Source of the DNA: Bacteroidales bacterium
Lineage (GTDB): Bacteria > Bacteroidota > Bacteroidia > Bacteroidales > VadinHA17
Direction: 5' to 3'
Assembly (NCBI GenBank): GCA_025454755.1
Contig: JALONV010000039.1
Location: 1 to 52,897 of the forward strand
Length of the DNA stretch: 52,897 nucleotides
Below the pieces are notes generated by a model. That model had not been told where the DNA came from and searched no databases. It was given only the letters and a program-made list of their open reading frames with translations. Made by a program: the position numbers and the translations under genes. Of the stretch, positions 1-8,361 are shown one piece after another. Within the stretch, counting starts at the first letter, position 1; every line of letters starts with the position of its first letter.

Positions 1-36
1 TTTGTTTACTTCTGGAAACCCGGAACCCTGAACCAT

Positions 37-2667
37 CTATAATTTCTTCAGGTAATCCCCGGCTTTCTTTATTGCATTGTTTATACCTCCGGGATTTTTG
101 CCTCCGGCAGTTGCCAGGAATGGTTGACCGCCGCCTCCACCATTAATTTCACCTGCTATTTCCTTGATAATCTCAACCGCGCTTATCTTCTTTTCAGAGA
201 TCAGCTTATCGCTTACCATCACAACAATATTGGCTTTTCCTGCAATTGACGAACCAATCACCAGAACAGTATTTTCAGATGCTTTCCTTGCTTCGAAAGC
301 TATTGTTTTAAGATTGTCGGGTGATTCGGATTCTACCAGACCTGAGATAAATCTTATTTTATCAATGTTTATCGCCTTTGTCTCAAGTTCCTTCAGTATA
401 AAAATTGCAGCCGTCTGCTGGCACTTTTCCAATGTTTTTCTGAGTGAGATGTTCTCGGCTATCAGTTTTTCCACTCCATCTTTTATATTGCCCGGAGTCT
501 TAAGAAGCGCCGCAACATCTTCTGCTGCAGTAAGTTTCTCACTGATATATTCATCTGCCCTTAAGGCAGTCACAGCTTCAATCCTCCTTATCCCGGCAGC
601 GATTGCACCTTCGGAAATGATCTTTATAATACCAATATTGGCTGTGGACTCCACATGTGTGCCACCACATAATTCAACAGAATTGCCAAATTCAATAACC
701 CTTACACTTTCACCATATTTTTCTCCGAAAAGAGCCATGGCGCCCATTGATTTTGCTTTTTTGAGCGATACATTATCTGTCACTTTTCTGTGGAGGTTTT
801 CCCTGACCATTTTATTGGCAATCATTTCAACCCGTGTAAGTTCTTCCCTGGTAATCTTATTAAAATGGCTGAAATCGAACCTGAGTCTTTCAGGAGTGAC
901 AAGTGAGCCTTTTTGCTCAACATGATTCCCGAGGACAGCCCTTAGGGCATAGTGAAGCAGATGTGTTGCAGTATGGTTATTTGCCGTCATCTGATGCCTT
1001 TCGACATCAACAATAGCTTTGAACTGGGCTTTTGGAAAGGCAGGTGACTTTTTTGCAGCATGAATGATAAGTTCATTCTCCCTGATTGTATCGCTGATCT
1101 CAATCCTTTCGTTGTCGGAAAGAATATATCCTGAATCACCAACCTGTCCTCCCGACTCTGCATAAAACGGCGTTTTGTTGAAGACAATCTGGCAAACCTC
1201 TTTGCCTTTTATTTTTACCTTCCGGTATTTGGTAATAAGTACTTCATCTTCAGTTTTCTCATACCCGGTGAAAGTGGTTTCATCATTATCCCTGATGATA
1301 ATCCAATCACCTGCATCAATTGTCCCGTCTTCACGTGATCTGTTCTTCTGTCCCTGCATCTCTTTTTCAAATCCTACGGTATCGAGCTTCATGCCATTTT
1401 CCCTGAGGATAAGCTGTGTCAGATCCACCGGGAATCCATATGTATCGTAAAGCTCAAAGGCGATATTGCCGGGGAAGAGATTCTCCTTGCTTCTCTTCAT
1501 GTCGGAAATGATCTTTCCGATCATCTTTAATCCCTTGCCAAGTGTTTTGAGGAAGGCCGATTCTTCTTCAAATATGATCTTTGATATCTGATCTGCTGAT
1601 TTTCTCAGTTCGGGGTACTGATCACCCATCGTATCGGCAAGCACCGGTACGAGCTTACAGATAAACGGTTCTTCGGTATCGAGATAATTATATCCATATC
1701 GTACTGCCCTGCGCAGTATCCTCCTTATCACATAACCGGCTTTATTATTTGAAGGAATCTGGCCGTCGGCTATCGAGAAGGCGACAGCCCTGAGGTGGTC
1801 GGCCACAACCCGCATGGCCACATCGCTGTTTGCTGAGGCCCCGTATTTTTTGCCGGTAATTGAAGATATTTCTCCGATTATGGACTGGAAGATGTCAGTA
1901 TCGTAATTTGATTTCTTGTTCTGAACAACCATGCAGAGCCTTTCGAATCCCATTCCTGTATCTACGTGACTTGCAGGCAGTGTTTCAAGGGAACCGTCAG
2001 CCTTGCGGTTGTACTGGATGAAAACCAGGTTCCAGATCTCGATAACCTGAGGGTGCCCCTTGTTTATCAGCTCATGCCCCTGTCTCTTTGCCCTTTCATT
2101 ATCGTCCCTGATATCGACATGTATTTCCGAGCATGGTCCGCATGGTCCTGTCTCTCCCATTTCCCAGAAATTATCCTTTTTTGATCCTTCAATTATGCGG
2201 TTTGAAGATTTCTGGAAGCATTTTTTCCAGAATTTAAATGAATCATCATCCCTTGGAACATTCTCTTCAGGACTTCCCTCAAAAACGGTCGCATAAATCC
2301 TGTCGGCTGGTATCCCAAGCCTTCCGGTAAGAAATTCCCATGCCCATTCAATAGTTTCTTTTTTAAAATAATCACCAAACGACCAGCTGCCGAGCATCTC
2401 GAACATGGTGTGATGATAAGTGTCGTGACCCACTTCTTCCAGGTCATTATGCTTGCCGGATACCCTGAGACACTTCTGCGAGTCTGCCACCCTGACGCTC
2501 TTTGGCTGGAGGTTTCCCAGAAAATAATCCTTAAACTGGTTCATCCCTGCGTTGGTGAACATCAGTGTGGGATCATTTTTTACAACCATTGGTGCCGAGT
2601 GCACAATCTCATGACCTTTTGATCGAAAAAACTCTAAAAACTCCTGCCTCAGCTCCCTTGACTTCAT
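37..2667 (-). CDS. alaS: Alanyl-tRNA synthetase
   Basis: Charges tRNA-Ala with alanine in the cytoplasm and hydrolyses mischarged Ser/Gly-tRNA. The 876-residue protein has the full domain set of the family: a class II catalytic core in the N-terminal half, the editing-domain metal motif HTATH at about residues 565-569, the second editing motif CGGTHV at about 667-672, and the glycine-rich GGGGGQ motif of the C-Ala domain near the C-terminus. The length matches bacterial AlaRS (about 870-880). The ATG at 2667 begins the family N-terminus (MKSRELRQEFLEFF). It is divergent from the M23 peptidase gene across a 115-bp gap. A -7-like TATATTTA lies upstream, but I saw no matching -33 box. No frameshift or missing motif was seen. 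Confidence 0.98.
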   Translation of the reverse strand: MKSRELRQEFLEFFRSKGHEIVHSAPMVVKNDPTLMFTNAGMNQFKDYFLGNLQPKSVRVADSQKCLRVSGKHNDLEEVGHDTYHHTMFEMLGSWSFGDYFKKETIEWAWEFLTGRLGIPADRIYATVFEGSPEENVPRDDDSFKFWKKCFQKSSNRIIEGSKKDNFWEMGETGPCGPCSEIHVDIRDDNERAKRQGHELINKGHPQVIEIWNLVFIQYNRKADGSLETLPASHVDTGMGFERLCMVVQNKKSNYDTDIFQSIIGEISSITGKKYGASANSDVAMRVVADHLRAVAFSIADGQIPSNNKAGYVIRRILRRAVRYGYNYLDTEEPFICKLVPVLADTMGDQYPELRKSADQISKIIFEEESAFLKTLGKGLKMIGKIISDMKRSKENLFPGNIAFELYDTYGFPVDLTQLILRENGMKLDTVGFEKEMQGQKNRSREDGTIDAGDWIIIRDNDETTFTGYEKTEDEVLITKYRKVKIKGKEVCQIVFNKTPFYAESGGQVGDSGYILSDNERIEISDTIRENELIIHAAKKSPAFPKAQFKAIVDVERHQMTANNHTATHLLHYALRAVLGNHVEQKGSLVTPERLRFDFSHFNKITREELTRVEMIANKMVRENLHRKVTDNVSLKKAKSMGAMALFGEKYGESVRVIEFGNSVELCGGTHVESTANIGIIKIISEGAIAAGIRRIEAVTALRADEYISEKLTAAEDVAALLKTPGNIKDGVEKLIAENISLRKTLEKCQQTAAIFILKELETKAINIDKIRFISGLVESESPDNLKTIAFEARKASENTVLVIGSSIAGKANIVVMVSDKLISEKKISAVEIIKEIAGEINGGGGGQPFLATAGGKNPGGINNAIKKAGDYLKKL

Positions 2668-2710
2668 ATATTGTTGTAGATGTGTTATGTAAATATACCC
2701 GAAAATCGGC

Positions 2711-2741
2711 TTGTAAAATTAATTTATTTGATTTAGATTTG
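2711..2741 (+). promoter_or_regulatory. Candidate Bacteroidota promoter for the M23/CapA/MerR gene group
   Basis: TTG at 2711-2713 is followed after 20 nt by TAGATTTG at 2734-2741, which fits the Bacteroidota -33/-7 consensus (TTTG, about 19-20 nt, TAnnTTTG). The predicted transcript start near 2747 leaves about 35 nt of leader before the ATG at 2783. Consensus match only. Confidence 0.55.
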
Positions 2742-2782
2742 TCGATTGCCTAAGAATAAAATTCGAAAACCAGACTCGGGTA

Positions 2783-3748
2783 ATGGGTAAACGGAACTAC
2801 TTTCTTGATCTTAACGATCTGCAATACAAGCAGGTAAAGCATCCATTCTGGAAGAAACTTTTGCATTCACTTTTTTGGATAGCAGGTACACTGGCCATTA
2901 CAGTACTGTATATAACTATATTCCAGAAGTATTTTGGCTCACCCAAAGAACATGTGCTCAATCAGCAGATCGACAACATCAAGCTTGAATATTCGATTGC
3001 AAACAGAAAGCTTGATATTTCAATGAAGGCTCTAACTAGCCTGAAACAGTCGGATGAGATAAGATACCGTCCCATAATGAAAATGGACAGCATCCCGTGG
3101 TCGATAAGAAATCCGGGATTTGGCGGTGTAGACAGGTTCAGAAGCCTCGACGGATACATTAACAGTTATCTTATGAGATCGACCCTCGAGAGGATTGAAG
3201 AAATGAAAAATATGGCAAATGTTCAGAATGAGTCATTTGTTACAATAAGGGACAAGTCTGAGGAGTGGAAGTTTGAGATGGACCATCTTCCTGCGATAAG
3301 TCCTGTCGATCCCTCATTCAGGCTTGGTGACAGGTATGGATTCCGCGAAGTTCACCCTGTGCTTGGATACGGAAGGATGCACTATGGACAGGATTTTGAG
3401 GTTCCCAACGGAACAAAGGTTTATGCCACAGGTAATGGGAGGGTAGTTGAATCAGGCCGTAATGGAGGAGGTTTTGGAAATTATGTGGTTATCGATCATG
3501 GCTATGGCCTTGTTTCTATTTATGCACACCTGAGCGAGATAAAGGTTCCAAAGGATATCAATGTCAGGAGAGGAGATCTTATCGGTCTCAGCGGAAGTAC
3601 AGGAACATCTTCAGGCCCTCATTTGCATTACCAGATAAACAAGTACGGATCACCTGTAAATGCAATAAATTTCTTCAATAACGATATAACCCAGGAAGAA
3701 TTCCGCGAGATGATCCAGGCTTTCGGATCAGATTCGATGTTAAGATAA
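2783..3748 (+). CDS. Membrane-anchored M23 (LytM-type) metallopeptidase, first of a tandem pair
   Basis: Predicted peptidoglycan endopeptidase of family M23, or a regulator of one, anchored in the inner membrane with its domain in the periplasm. In 321 residues I see a short basic N-terminus, one membrane segment (about 24-47), a helical region (about 55-180) with heptad-like leucines, and a C-terminal LytM domain. The zinc ligands are present: H200 and D204 in HYGQD, and H280/H282 in the PHLHY motif. All catalytic positions are kept, so this is not an obviously degenerate LytM. It heads a co-directional group with a paralogue 31 bp downstream that shares the order and even the post-membrane SPKE motif. 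The exact cell-wall role cannot be read from the sequence. Confidence 0.9.
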   Translation: MGKRNYFLDLNDLQYKQVKHPFWKKLLHSLFWIAGTLAITVLYITIFQKYFGSPKEHVLNQQIDNIKLEYSIANRKLDISMKALTSLKQSDEIRYRPIMKMDSIPWSIRNPGFGGVDRFRSLDGYINSYLMRSTLERIEEMKNMANVQNESFVTIRDKSEEWKFEMDHLPAISPVDPSFRLGDRYGFREVHPVLGYGRMHYGQDFEVPNGTKVYATGNGRVVESGRNGGGFGNYVVIDHGYGLVSIYAHLSEIKVPKDINVRRGDLIGLSGSTGTSSGPHLHYQINKYGSPVNAINFFNNDITQEEFREMIQAFGSDSMLR

Positions 3749-3764
3749 TCTGTTCCGAATTGAT

Positions 3765-3772
3765 TATCTTTG
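3765..3772 (+). promoter_or_regulatory. Possible -7 box (TATCTTTG) just upstream of the second M23 gene
   Basis: TATCTTTG ends 7 nt before the ATG at 3780, in the 31-bp gap between the two M23 genes. It is an exact TAnnTTTG match, but I see no TTTG at the -33 spacing. Used as a promoter it would give an almost leaderless mRNA. Weak evidence. Confidence 0.3.
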
Positions 3773-3779
3773 CAACGCT

Positions 3780-4751
3780 ATGCCAAAATCAAGATACAGG
3801 TTTAATCCGGAATCGCTGAGTTTCGACAAAGTGAAACTCGGGTTCAGGGCTGTGCTTCTGCGAGGCCTGGCATATTTTGTCGGCTCTGTTCTTGTCGCAT
3901 TGGTATATTACCTTGTTTTTGCCGCATTTTTCGATTCACCCAAGGAGAAAGCCCTTCTTCGTGAAATAGACCAGCTTACACTCCAGTATGACATTATCCA
4001 CCGCGAGATGGAAAACCTCGATAAGGTTATCGGCCAGCTCGAGGAAAAAGATGATAATCTTTACAGGACTATTTTCGAAGCTGAACCTGTCCCTGAGACA
4101 CAGCGGGAAAGCGGAGTCGGAGGCATCAACAGATACAAGGATCTGGAAGGCTATAATAACTCGAGTATTGTGATAGAAACAACGAAGAAACTGGATAATC
4201 TTAAAAAGAAGATTGTAGTTCAGTCAAAATCATATGATGAGCTGTATGACCTTGCCAGGAGAAAAGAGGAAATGCTGAAATCAATACCGGCCATAATGCC
4301 TATTTCCAATAAGGATCTGACGCGTACTGCCTCAGGTTTCGGTCCAAGAATACATCCTATCTACAAGATCATTAAATTTCATGCAGGCATGGATTTCACT
4401 GCCCCCATGGGGTCGGAAATATATGTGACAGGCAACGGAACTGTTGAAGCTGTGAACATCTCGGCAAGAGGATTAGGTAAGCACATTATCGTTGATCATG
4501 GTTTCGGATATAAATCCATCTATGCGCATCTCGATGATTTCAATTCAAGGAGAGGACAGAAAGTCAACAGGGGGGATGTGATCGGATTTGTCGGTAATAC
4601 CGGAACTTCAGTAGCTCCGCATCTCCATTATGAGATAAAGCTGAACGGGAGGAACATCGATCCGGTCAATTATTATATGAACGATCTTACTGCTGCAGAA
4701 TACGATAAGATGATCGAAATAGTTTCAAAGACCGGACAATCTTTTGATTAG
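3780..4751 (+). CDS. Membrane-anchored M23 (LytM-type) metallopeptidase, second of a tandem pair
   Basis: Paralogue of the preceding gene (323 versus 321 residues). It has the same layout: one N-terminal membrane segment (about 27-50), the SPKE motif, a coiled helical stretch to about residue 180 and a C-terminal LytM peptidase domain. Zinc ligands H201 and D205 lie in HAGMD, and H281/H283 in PHLHY. It is predicted to act on periplasmic peptidoglycan. Adjacent position, equal length and collinear domains indicate a gene duplication followed by divergence, since the sequences are clearly related but far from identical. It is likely co-transcribed with the upstream M23 gene and the CapA-like gene 17 bp downstream; a -7-like box in front may give it separate expression. 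Confidence 0.9.
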   Translation: MPKSRYRFNPESLSFDKVKLGFRAVLLRGLAYFVGSVLVALVYYLVFAAFFDSPKEKALLREIDQLTLQYDIIHREMENLDKVIGQLEEKDDNLYRTIFEAEPVPETQRESGVGGINRYKDLEGYNNSSIVIETTKKLDNLKKKIVVQSKSYDELYDLARRKEEMLKSIPAIMPISNKDLTRTASGFGPRIHPIYKIIKFHAGMDFTAPMGSEIYVTGNGTVEAVNISARGLGKHIIVDHGFGYKSIYAHLDDFNSRRGQKVNRGDVIGFVGNTGTSVAPHLHYEIKLNGRNIDPVNYYMNDLTAAEYDKMIEIVSKTGQSFD

Positions 4752-4768
4752 CCTTCCTGGAGTCTTCT

Positions 4769-5842
4769 ATGAAAAGAAATATTATTTCAGTTTCGCTGTG
4801 CATGTTGTTAGGAAGCAGTGCCTTTTCGCAGGTTGACACGGTACTGAGCGATACGACAAAATTTCAGAGAGAGATAATTATTTCAGGTGTCGGCGATATA
4901 ATGTTTGGAACTGCATTTCCCTCAGTCAGGTTCCTTCCTCCTCATGATAATCCTTTATTGCTGCTTGGCGATCTTGCTGATACTCTCGCAGGATGCGACA
5001 TCACATTCGGGAACCTCGAGGGTTCATTCCTCGATGATGGTGAACCTGCCAAGAGATGCAGGGACACTACCATCTGTTACCTTTTCAGGATGCCTGAAAG
5101 ATATGCCGGAGCTCTTGCTGAGGCAGGATTTGACTTCCTGAGCCTTGCCAATAATCATTTCGGCGATTTTGGCTATCCTTCACGCAAACGGACCATGCAG
5201 CTGCTGGATTCGCTTGGCATAAAATATGGAGGACTTCTGGAATACCCGTTTTCATATCTTTGCAGGGACAGCCTTCTCTACGGCTTCTGTGCTTTTGCGC
5301 CCAATGCCGGGACAGTAAGCATAACCGGAATGGATGAAGCTGAAGGAATAGTAAGGAAGCTTGCTGATACCTGCGACATAGTGATCGTTTCATTTCATGG
5401 TGGCGCCGAAGGTGCCAGTTACCAGCATGTCACGCGCGATTATGAAATGTATTACACTGAGAACAGGGGCAATGTCTATAATTTTGCGCACAGGATGATC
5501 GATGCAGGTGCAGATGTGATCTTTGGTCACGGACCTCATATAACAAGGGCTGTGGAAGTTTATAACGGACGCTTCATAGCATACAGCCTCGGCAATTTCT
5601 GCACTTACGGAAGATTTAATCTGTCGGGACCCAATGGGATAGCACCATTAATGAGGATAAATGTCGATACTGCCGGAAAATTCCTGCGCGGAAGAATCAT
5701 CCCGGTTTACCAGGAATACTCAGGCGGTGTAAAGATCGATCCGGGGAAGAGAGCAATACAGAAGATCCGTGACCTGACAACCGCCGATTTTCCTGATTCT
5801 GTCATAACAATTAATGAAAACGGAGAAATAACATATAAGTAA
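4769..5842 (+). CDS. CapA/PGA_cap family exported protein
   Basis: Member of the metallophosphoesterase-fold PGA_cap family, named for the capsule protein CapA. Visible family motifs are GVGDIMFG near residue 42, GNLEGSF near 83, LANNHFGD near 130, VSFHGGAEG near 210, and FGHGPH followed by YSLGNF near 255-275. The first 20 residues form a signal peptide ending in AFSQ, so the protein is exported. At 357 residues it is of normal length. No capsule or polyglutamate genes are adjacent; neighbours are two M23 peptidases upstream and a MerR regulator 5 bp downstream, so an envelope role is reasonable but the substrate is unknown. Polyglutamate synthesis should not be assumed from the family name. 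Confidence 0.85.
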   Translation: MKRNIISVSLCMLLGSSAFSQVDTVLSDTTKFQREIIISGVGDIMFGTAFPSVRFLPPHDNPLLLLGDLADTLAGCDITFGNLEGSFLDDGEPAKRCRDTTICYLFRMPERYAGALAEAGFDFLSLANNHFGDFGYPSRKRTMQLLDSLGIKYGGLLEYPFSYLCRDSLLYGFCAFAPNAGTVSITGMDEAEGIVRKLADTCDIVIVSFHGGAEGASYQHVTRDYEMYYTENRGNVYNFAHRMIDAGADVIFGHGPHITRAVEVYNGRFIAYSLGNFCTYGRFNLSGPNGIAPLMRINVDTAGKFLRGRIIPVYQEYSGGVKIDPGKRAIQKIRDLTTADFPDSVITINENGEITYK

Positions 5843-5847
5843 TTGCC

Positions 5848-6183
5848 ATGCCATACAAGGAAAAACCAATCGAGAAGCTCTATTATTCAATAGGCGAAGT
5901 CGCTGATATGCTTGATGTTCCGGTATCGACTGTGAGGTTCTGGGAAAATGAGTTCGATATCCTGAAACCGATGAAGAACAAGAAAGGCAACAGGATGTTC
6001 ACGCCTGCCGATATCAAGAACCTGAAGATCATTCATCATCTTCTCAAGGAAGAAGGGATGACCCTCCCCGGTGCAAAAAAGAGACTCTCGGGAAAATGGG
6101 AGGAGACAGATTACAAGTATAAGATCAATGAATCTCTTCAGAAAATAAAGACTTTACTTTTAGATTTACGAGATTCTGTTTAA
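5848..6183 (+). CDS. MerR-type helix-turn-helix transcriptional regulator
   Basis: A 111-residue protein with an N-terminal MerR winged helix-turn-helix: YYSIGEVADMLDVPVSTVRF at about 12-31, then the wing with GNRMFTPADI. It predicts a dimeric DNA-binding protein. The C-terminal part (about 80-111) is short and helical, with no cysteine cluster or large effector domain, so this is not a metal-sensing MerR of the classical type. It starts 5 bp after the CapA-like gene and is surely co-transcribed with it and the M23 pair. Its targets are unknown. The gene is followed immediately by a palindromic repeat pair. Confidence 0.88.
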   Translation: MPYKEKPIEKLYYSIGEVADMLDVPVSTVRFWENEFDILKPMKNKKGNRMFTPADIKNLKIIHHLLKEEGMTLPGAKKRLSGKWEETDYKYKINESLQKIKTLLLDLRDSV

Positions 6184-6197
6184 TTTAGATAACCCCA

Positions 6198-6290
6198 CCC
6201 CAACCCTCCCCTTAAATGTAAGGGGAGGGAGCTTTTATTTGAGTATTTGCACCCCTGCCCTTATCCTTAAGGGAAGGGGCTGGGGGAAGG
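6198..6290. repeat. Pair of REP-like palindromes in inverted orientation
   Basis: The 125-bp gap after the MerR gene holds two GC-rich palindromes. The first has a perfect 11-bp stem (6204-6214 with 6219-6229, loop AATG) built from CCCTCCCCTTA, followed by a T-rich run, so it could also end transcription. The second (about 6251-6284, with CTTAAGGG at its centre) resembles the first read in reverse complement. This is the head-to-head arrangement of REP/BIME-type elements. No coding capacity. Confidence 0.65.
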
Positions 6291-6308
6291 GTTTAAAAAA
6301 GGGAATAT

Positions 6309-7403
6309 ATGAAACTGAAAGACCTTACTTCATTTCTCGACTCGGCAATCCCCCTCTCATTCCAGGAAGGATATGACAATGCCGGACTGCAGGTCGGATC
6401 ACCCGAAAAAGAGATCAGCTCTGCGCTCATAACCCTGGATGTTACTGAAGAGATACTCGATGAAGCCGGTTATGCCGGGTGTGATGTTATCATCTCACAT
6501 CACCCCGTGATCTTTAGCGGTATAAAACAATTGTCAGGGAAGAACGAAACTGAAAGAGTCATCCTGAAGGCTATAAAACAGGACGTGGCTATATATTCGG
6601 CACACACCAACCTTGATGTCCTTGAAAACGGAGTAACCCGGAAAATGGCCGAAAAACTTGGGCTTCAGAATGTAAAGGTGCTCCTGCCTCTGAGGAATAA
6701 ACTGCTGAAGCTGGTTACTTTCATTCCTGAAGGCCACCTTGATAAGGTGAGAGAGGCTGTTTTCAGTGCAGGCGCAGGAGTAATAGGAGGTTATGACAAC
6801 TGCGGTTTCGCAGCTCCCGGAACCGGCAGCTTCAGAGCAGGAGATAATGCCAGACCATTTGCCGGTGAAAAGGGAAAACTCCATTTTGAAAAGGAGGTCA
6901 GGTTTGAGACTGTCTTATTTACGCATATGAAAGGCAGGATAGTGAGGGCGCTGCTTGAAGCACATCCTTATGAGGAGGTCGCTTATGATCTGTATCCACT
7001 TGAAAATGAGAATGTAATGGCAGGAATGGGCTGTACCGGAGAATTCACGGATCCCATGAGCGAGAAGGAATTTCTGGCAATGCTGGGATCGGTATTCTCA
7101 GCTAAAGGAATCAGGCATTCAAAGCCGACAGGCAGGAAGATCAGAAAAGTTGCCATGTGCGGCGGTGCAGGTGGTCAGTATATAAAAGATGCAATCTCTT
7201 CAGGCGCTGACGCTTATGTAACAGGAGACGTAAGGTATCATAGTTTTTTTGAAGCGTTAAACAATATTCTCGTGGCTGATATCGGCCATTTTGAGAGTGA
7301 AAAATTCTCAACTGAGATATTATACGATCTAATTATTAAAAAATTCCCTACATTTGCACTCCGGTTTTCAGAAGTAAATACGAATCCAATAAACTATTTG
7401 TAA
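6309..7403 (+). CDS. Nif3-like dinuclear metal-centre protein (GTP cyclohydrolase I type 2 family)
   Basis: The 364-residue protein has the two-part Nif3 fold with an inserted middle domain (about 125-225) typical of longer bacterial members. Metal-binding motifs are visible: SHHPVIF near 62-68, SAHTNLD near 97-103, and the C-terminal VTGDVRYHSF and GHFESEKFS motifs near 304-335. Some family members have been reported as GTP cyclohydrolases, but the physiological role is unsettled. It ends 1 bp before the zinc-ribbon gene; this Nif3/zinc-ribbon pairing is common in Bacteroidota. The ATG at 6309 follows a purine-rich stretch and starts the family N-terminus (MKLKDLTSFLD). Confidence 0.93.
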   Translation: MKLKDLTSFLDSAIPLSFQEGYDNAGLQVGSPEKEISSALITLDVTEEILDEAGYAGCDVIISHHPVIFSGIKQLSGKNETERVILKAIKQDVAIYSAHTNLDVLENGVTRKMAEKLGLQNVKVLLPLRNKLLKLVTFIPEGHLDKVREAVFSAGAGVIGGYDNCGFAAPGTGSFRAGDNARPFAGEKGKLHFEKEVRFETVLFTHMKGRIVRALLEAHPYEEVAYDLYPLENENVMAGMGCTGEFTDPMSEKEFLAMLGSVFSAKGIRHSKPTGRKIRKVAMCGGAGGQYIKDAISSGADAYVTGDVRYHSFFEALNNILVADIGHFESEKFSTEILYDLIIKKFPTFALRFSEVNTNPINYL

Positions 7404-7404
7404 G

Positions 7405-8169
7405 ATGGAAAAGAACAAATCACACGAAGCTGAGATCCCTGTAGAAGATAGATTACGTGCGTTGTACAGTCTGCAGCTGGTTGATTCAGAAATAGATAAG
7501 ATAAAGACACTCCGTGGCGAGCTCCCTCTTGAAGTACAGGACCTCGAAGATGATATCGCAGGACTTGAAACCAGGCTGGGCAATCTGAGAGAGGAGGTTG
7601 TGGCTCTTGAAAAAAACGTTCAGAAAAAACATAATGAAATAACTGACTCAGAGGGCCTGATAAAGAAATATGAGGATCAGCAGAAAAATGTACGGAATAA
7701 CAGGGAATTTGATTCACTTTCAAAGGAGATTGAATATCAGAATCTCGAAATAGAACTCTACAACAAGAAGATCAAGGAGTTTACTGTACAGATTGAAGAA
7801 AAGAAAGTTCTTATCAAGGACTCAGAAGGGATACTCAACGAAAGGAAATCCGATCTTGAGACAAAGAAGTCGGAACTTGATGAGATAATTATGGACACCC
7901 AGAAAGAGGAGGAAGGATTGTACAAGAAGCTTGATAAAGTCCAGAATCTTATCGAGGAGAGGTTGCTCACAGCATATAAGAGGATCCGCTCAAATGCCAG
8001 GAACGGACTTGCTGTGGTTCCGGTTCAGCGTGATGCCTGCGGCGGATGCTTCAACCAGATACCTCCCCAGAGACAGCTCGACATCAAATCGAGAAAGAAG
8101 ATCATAGTATGCGAGTACTGCGGACGCATTCTCGTGGACGATGAAATAATAAAGGAAAGCAAGATCTGA
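7405..8169 (+). CDS. Coiled-coil C4 zinc-ribbon protein (CT398/YbaB-neighbour type, DUF164-like)
   Basis: A 254-residue protein with a long charged coiled coil (about 20-195, rich in Lys/Glu/Leu heptads) capped by a C-terminal four-cysteine zinc ribbon: ACGGC near 211-215 and VCEYCG near 233-238. This architecture is that of the C4-type zinc-ribbon family, whose function is poorly understood; a nucleic-acid or protein-binding role has been proposed. It starts one base after the stop of the Nif3 gene, so the two are translationally coupled and probably work together. All four cysteines are present. A large palindromic element begins 20 bp after the stop. Confidence 0.9.
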   Translation: MEKNKSHEAEIPVEDRLRALYSLQLVDSEIDKIKTLRGELPLEVQDLEDDIAGLETRLGNLREEVVALEKNVQKKHNEITDSEGLIKKYEDQQKNVRNNREFDSLSKEIEYQNLEIELYNKKIKEFTVQIEEKKVLIKDSEGILNERKSDLETKKSELDEIIMDTQKEEEGLYKKLDKVQNLIEERLLTAYKRIRSNARNGLAVVPVQRDACGGCFNQIPPQRQLDIKSRKKIIVCEYCGRILVDDEIIKESKI

Positions 8170-8189
8170 AACAAACAATTTCGTATATC

Positions 8190-8323
8190 GAGGGGGTCTC
8201 AAAAGCCTGATTCTTGCCCCCTGTCCCGCCTAAGCGGGATTCTTTAAATATCAGAGAATCAGGAGGTTCCGCCTTGCGGAATTTAGGGGCAATAAAAAAG
8301 AGAGGGGCTTTTGAGACAGCCTC
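8190..8323. repeat. MITE-like composite palindrome, possible terminator
   Basis: A 134-bp non-coding element bounded by 18-nt inverted repeats with two mismatches (8190-8207 and 8306-8323, core GTCTCAAAAGCC). Nested inside are TTGCCCC/GGGGCAA (8214-8220 with 8286-8292), GATTCT/AGAATC (8238-8243 with 8255-8260) and two small hairpins (8225-8238 and 8267-8281). A T run (8323-8329) follows the right arm, so on the plus strand it could also terminate the Nif3/zinc-ribbon transcript. It has no ORF. The terminal repeats look like those of a small non-autonomous transposable element. Confidence 0.6.
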
Positions 8324-8361
8324 TTTTTATTTAACTTTACGAAAAAGTCTGATATATTGCC

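Noticed and set aside
164-925. A 253-codon plus-strand ORF opposite alaS
   Set aside because: It is the antisense shadow of the alaS 3' half, which is conserved by motif; its Ser/Ile/Leu-rich composition is that of an antisense frame.
4769-5842. A poly-gamma-glutamate capsule locus
   Set aside because: Only a CapA-like family member is present; capB/capC ligase genes are missing, so capsule synthesis cannot be claimed.
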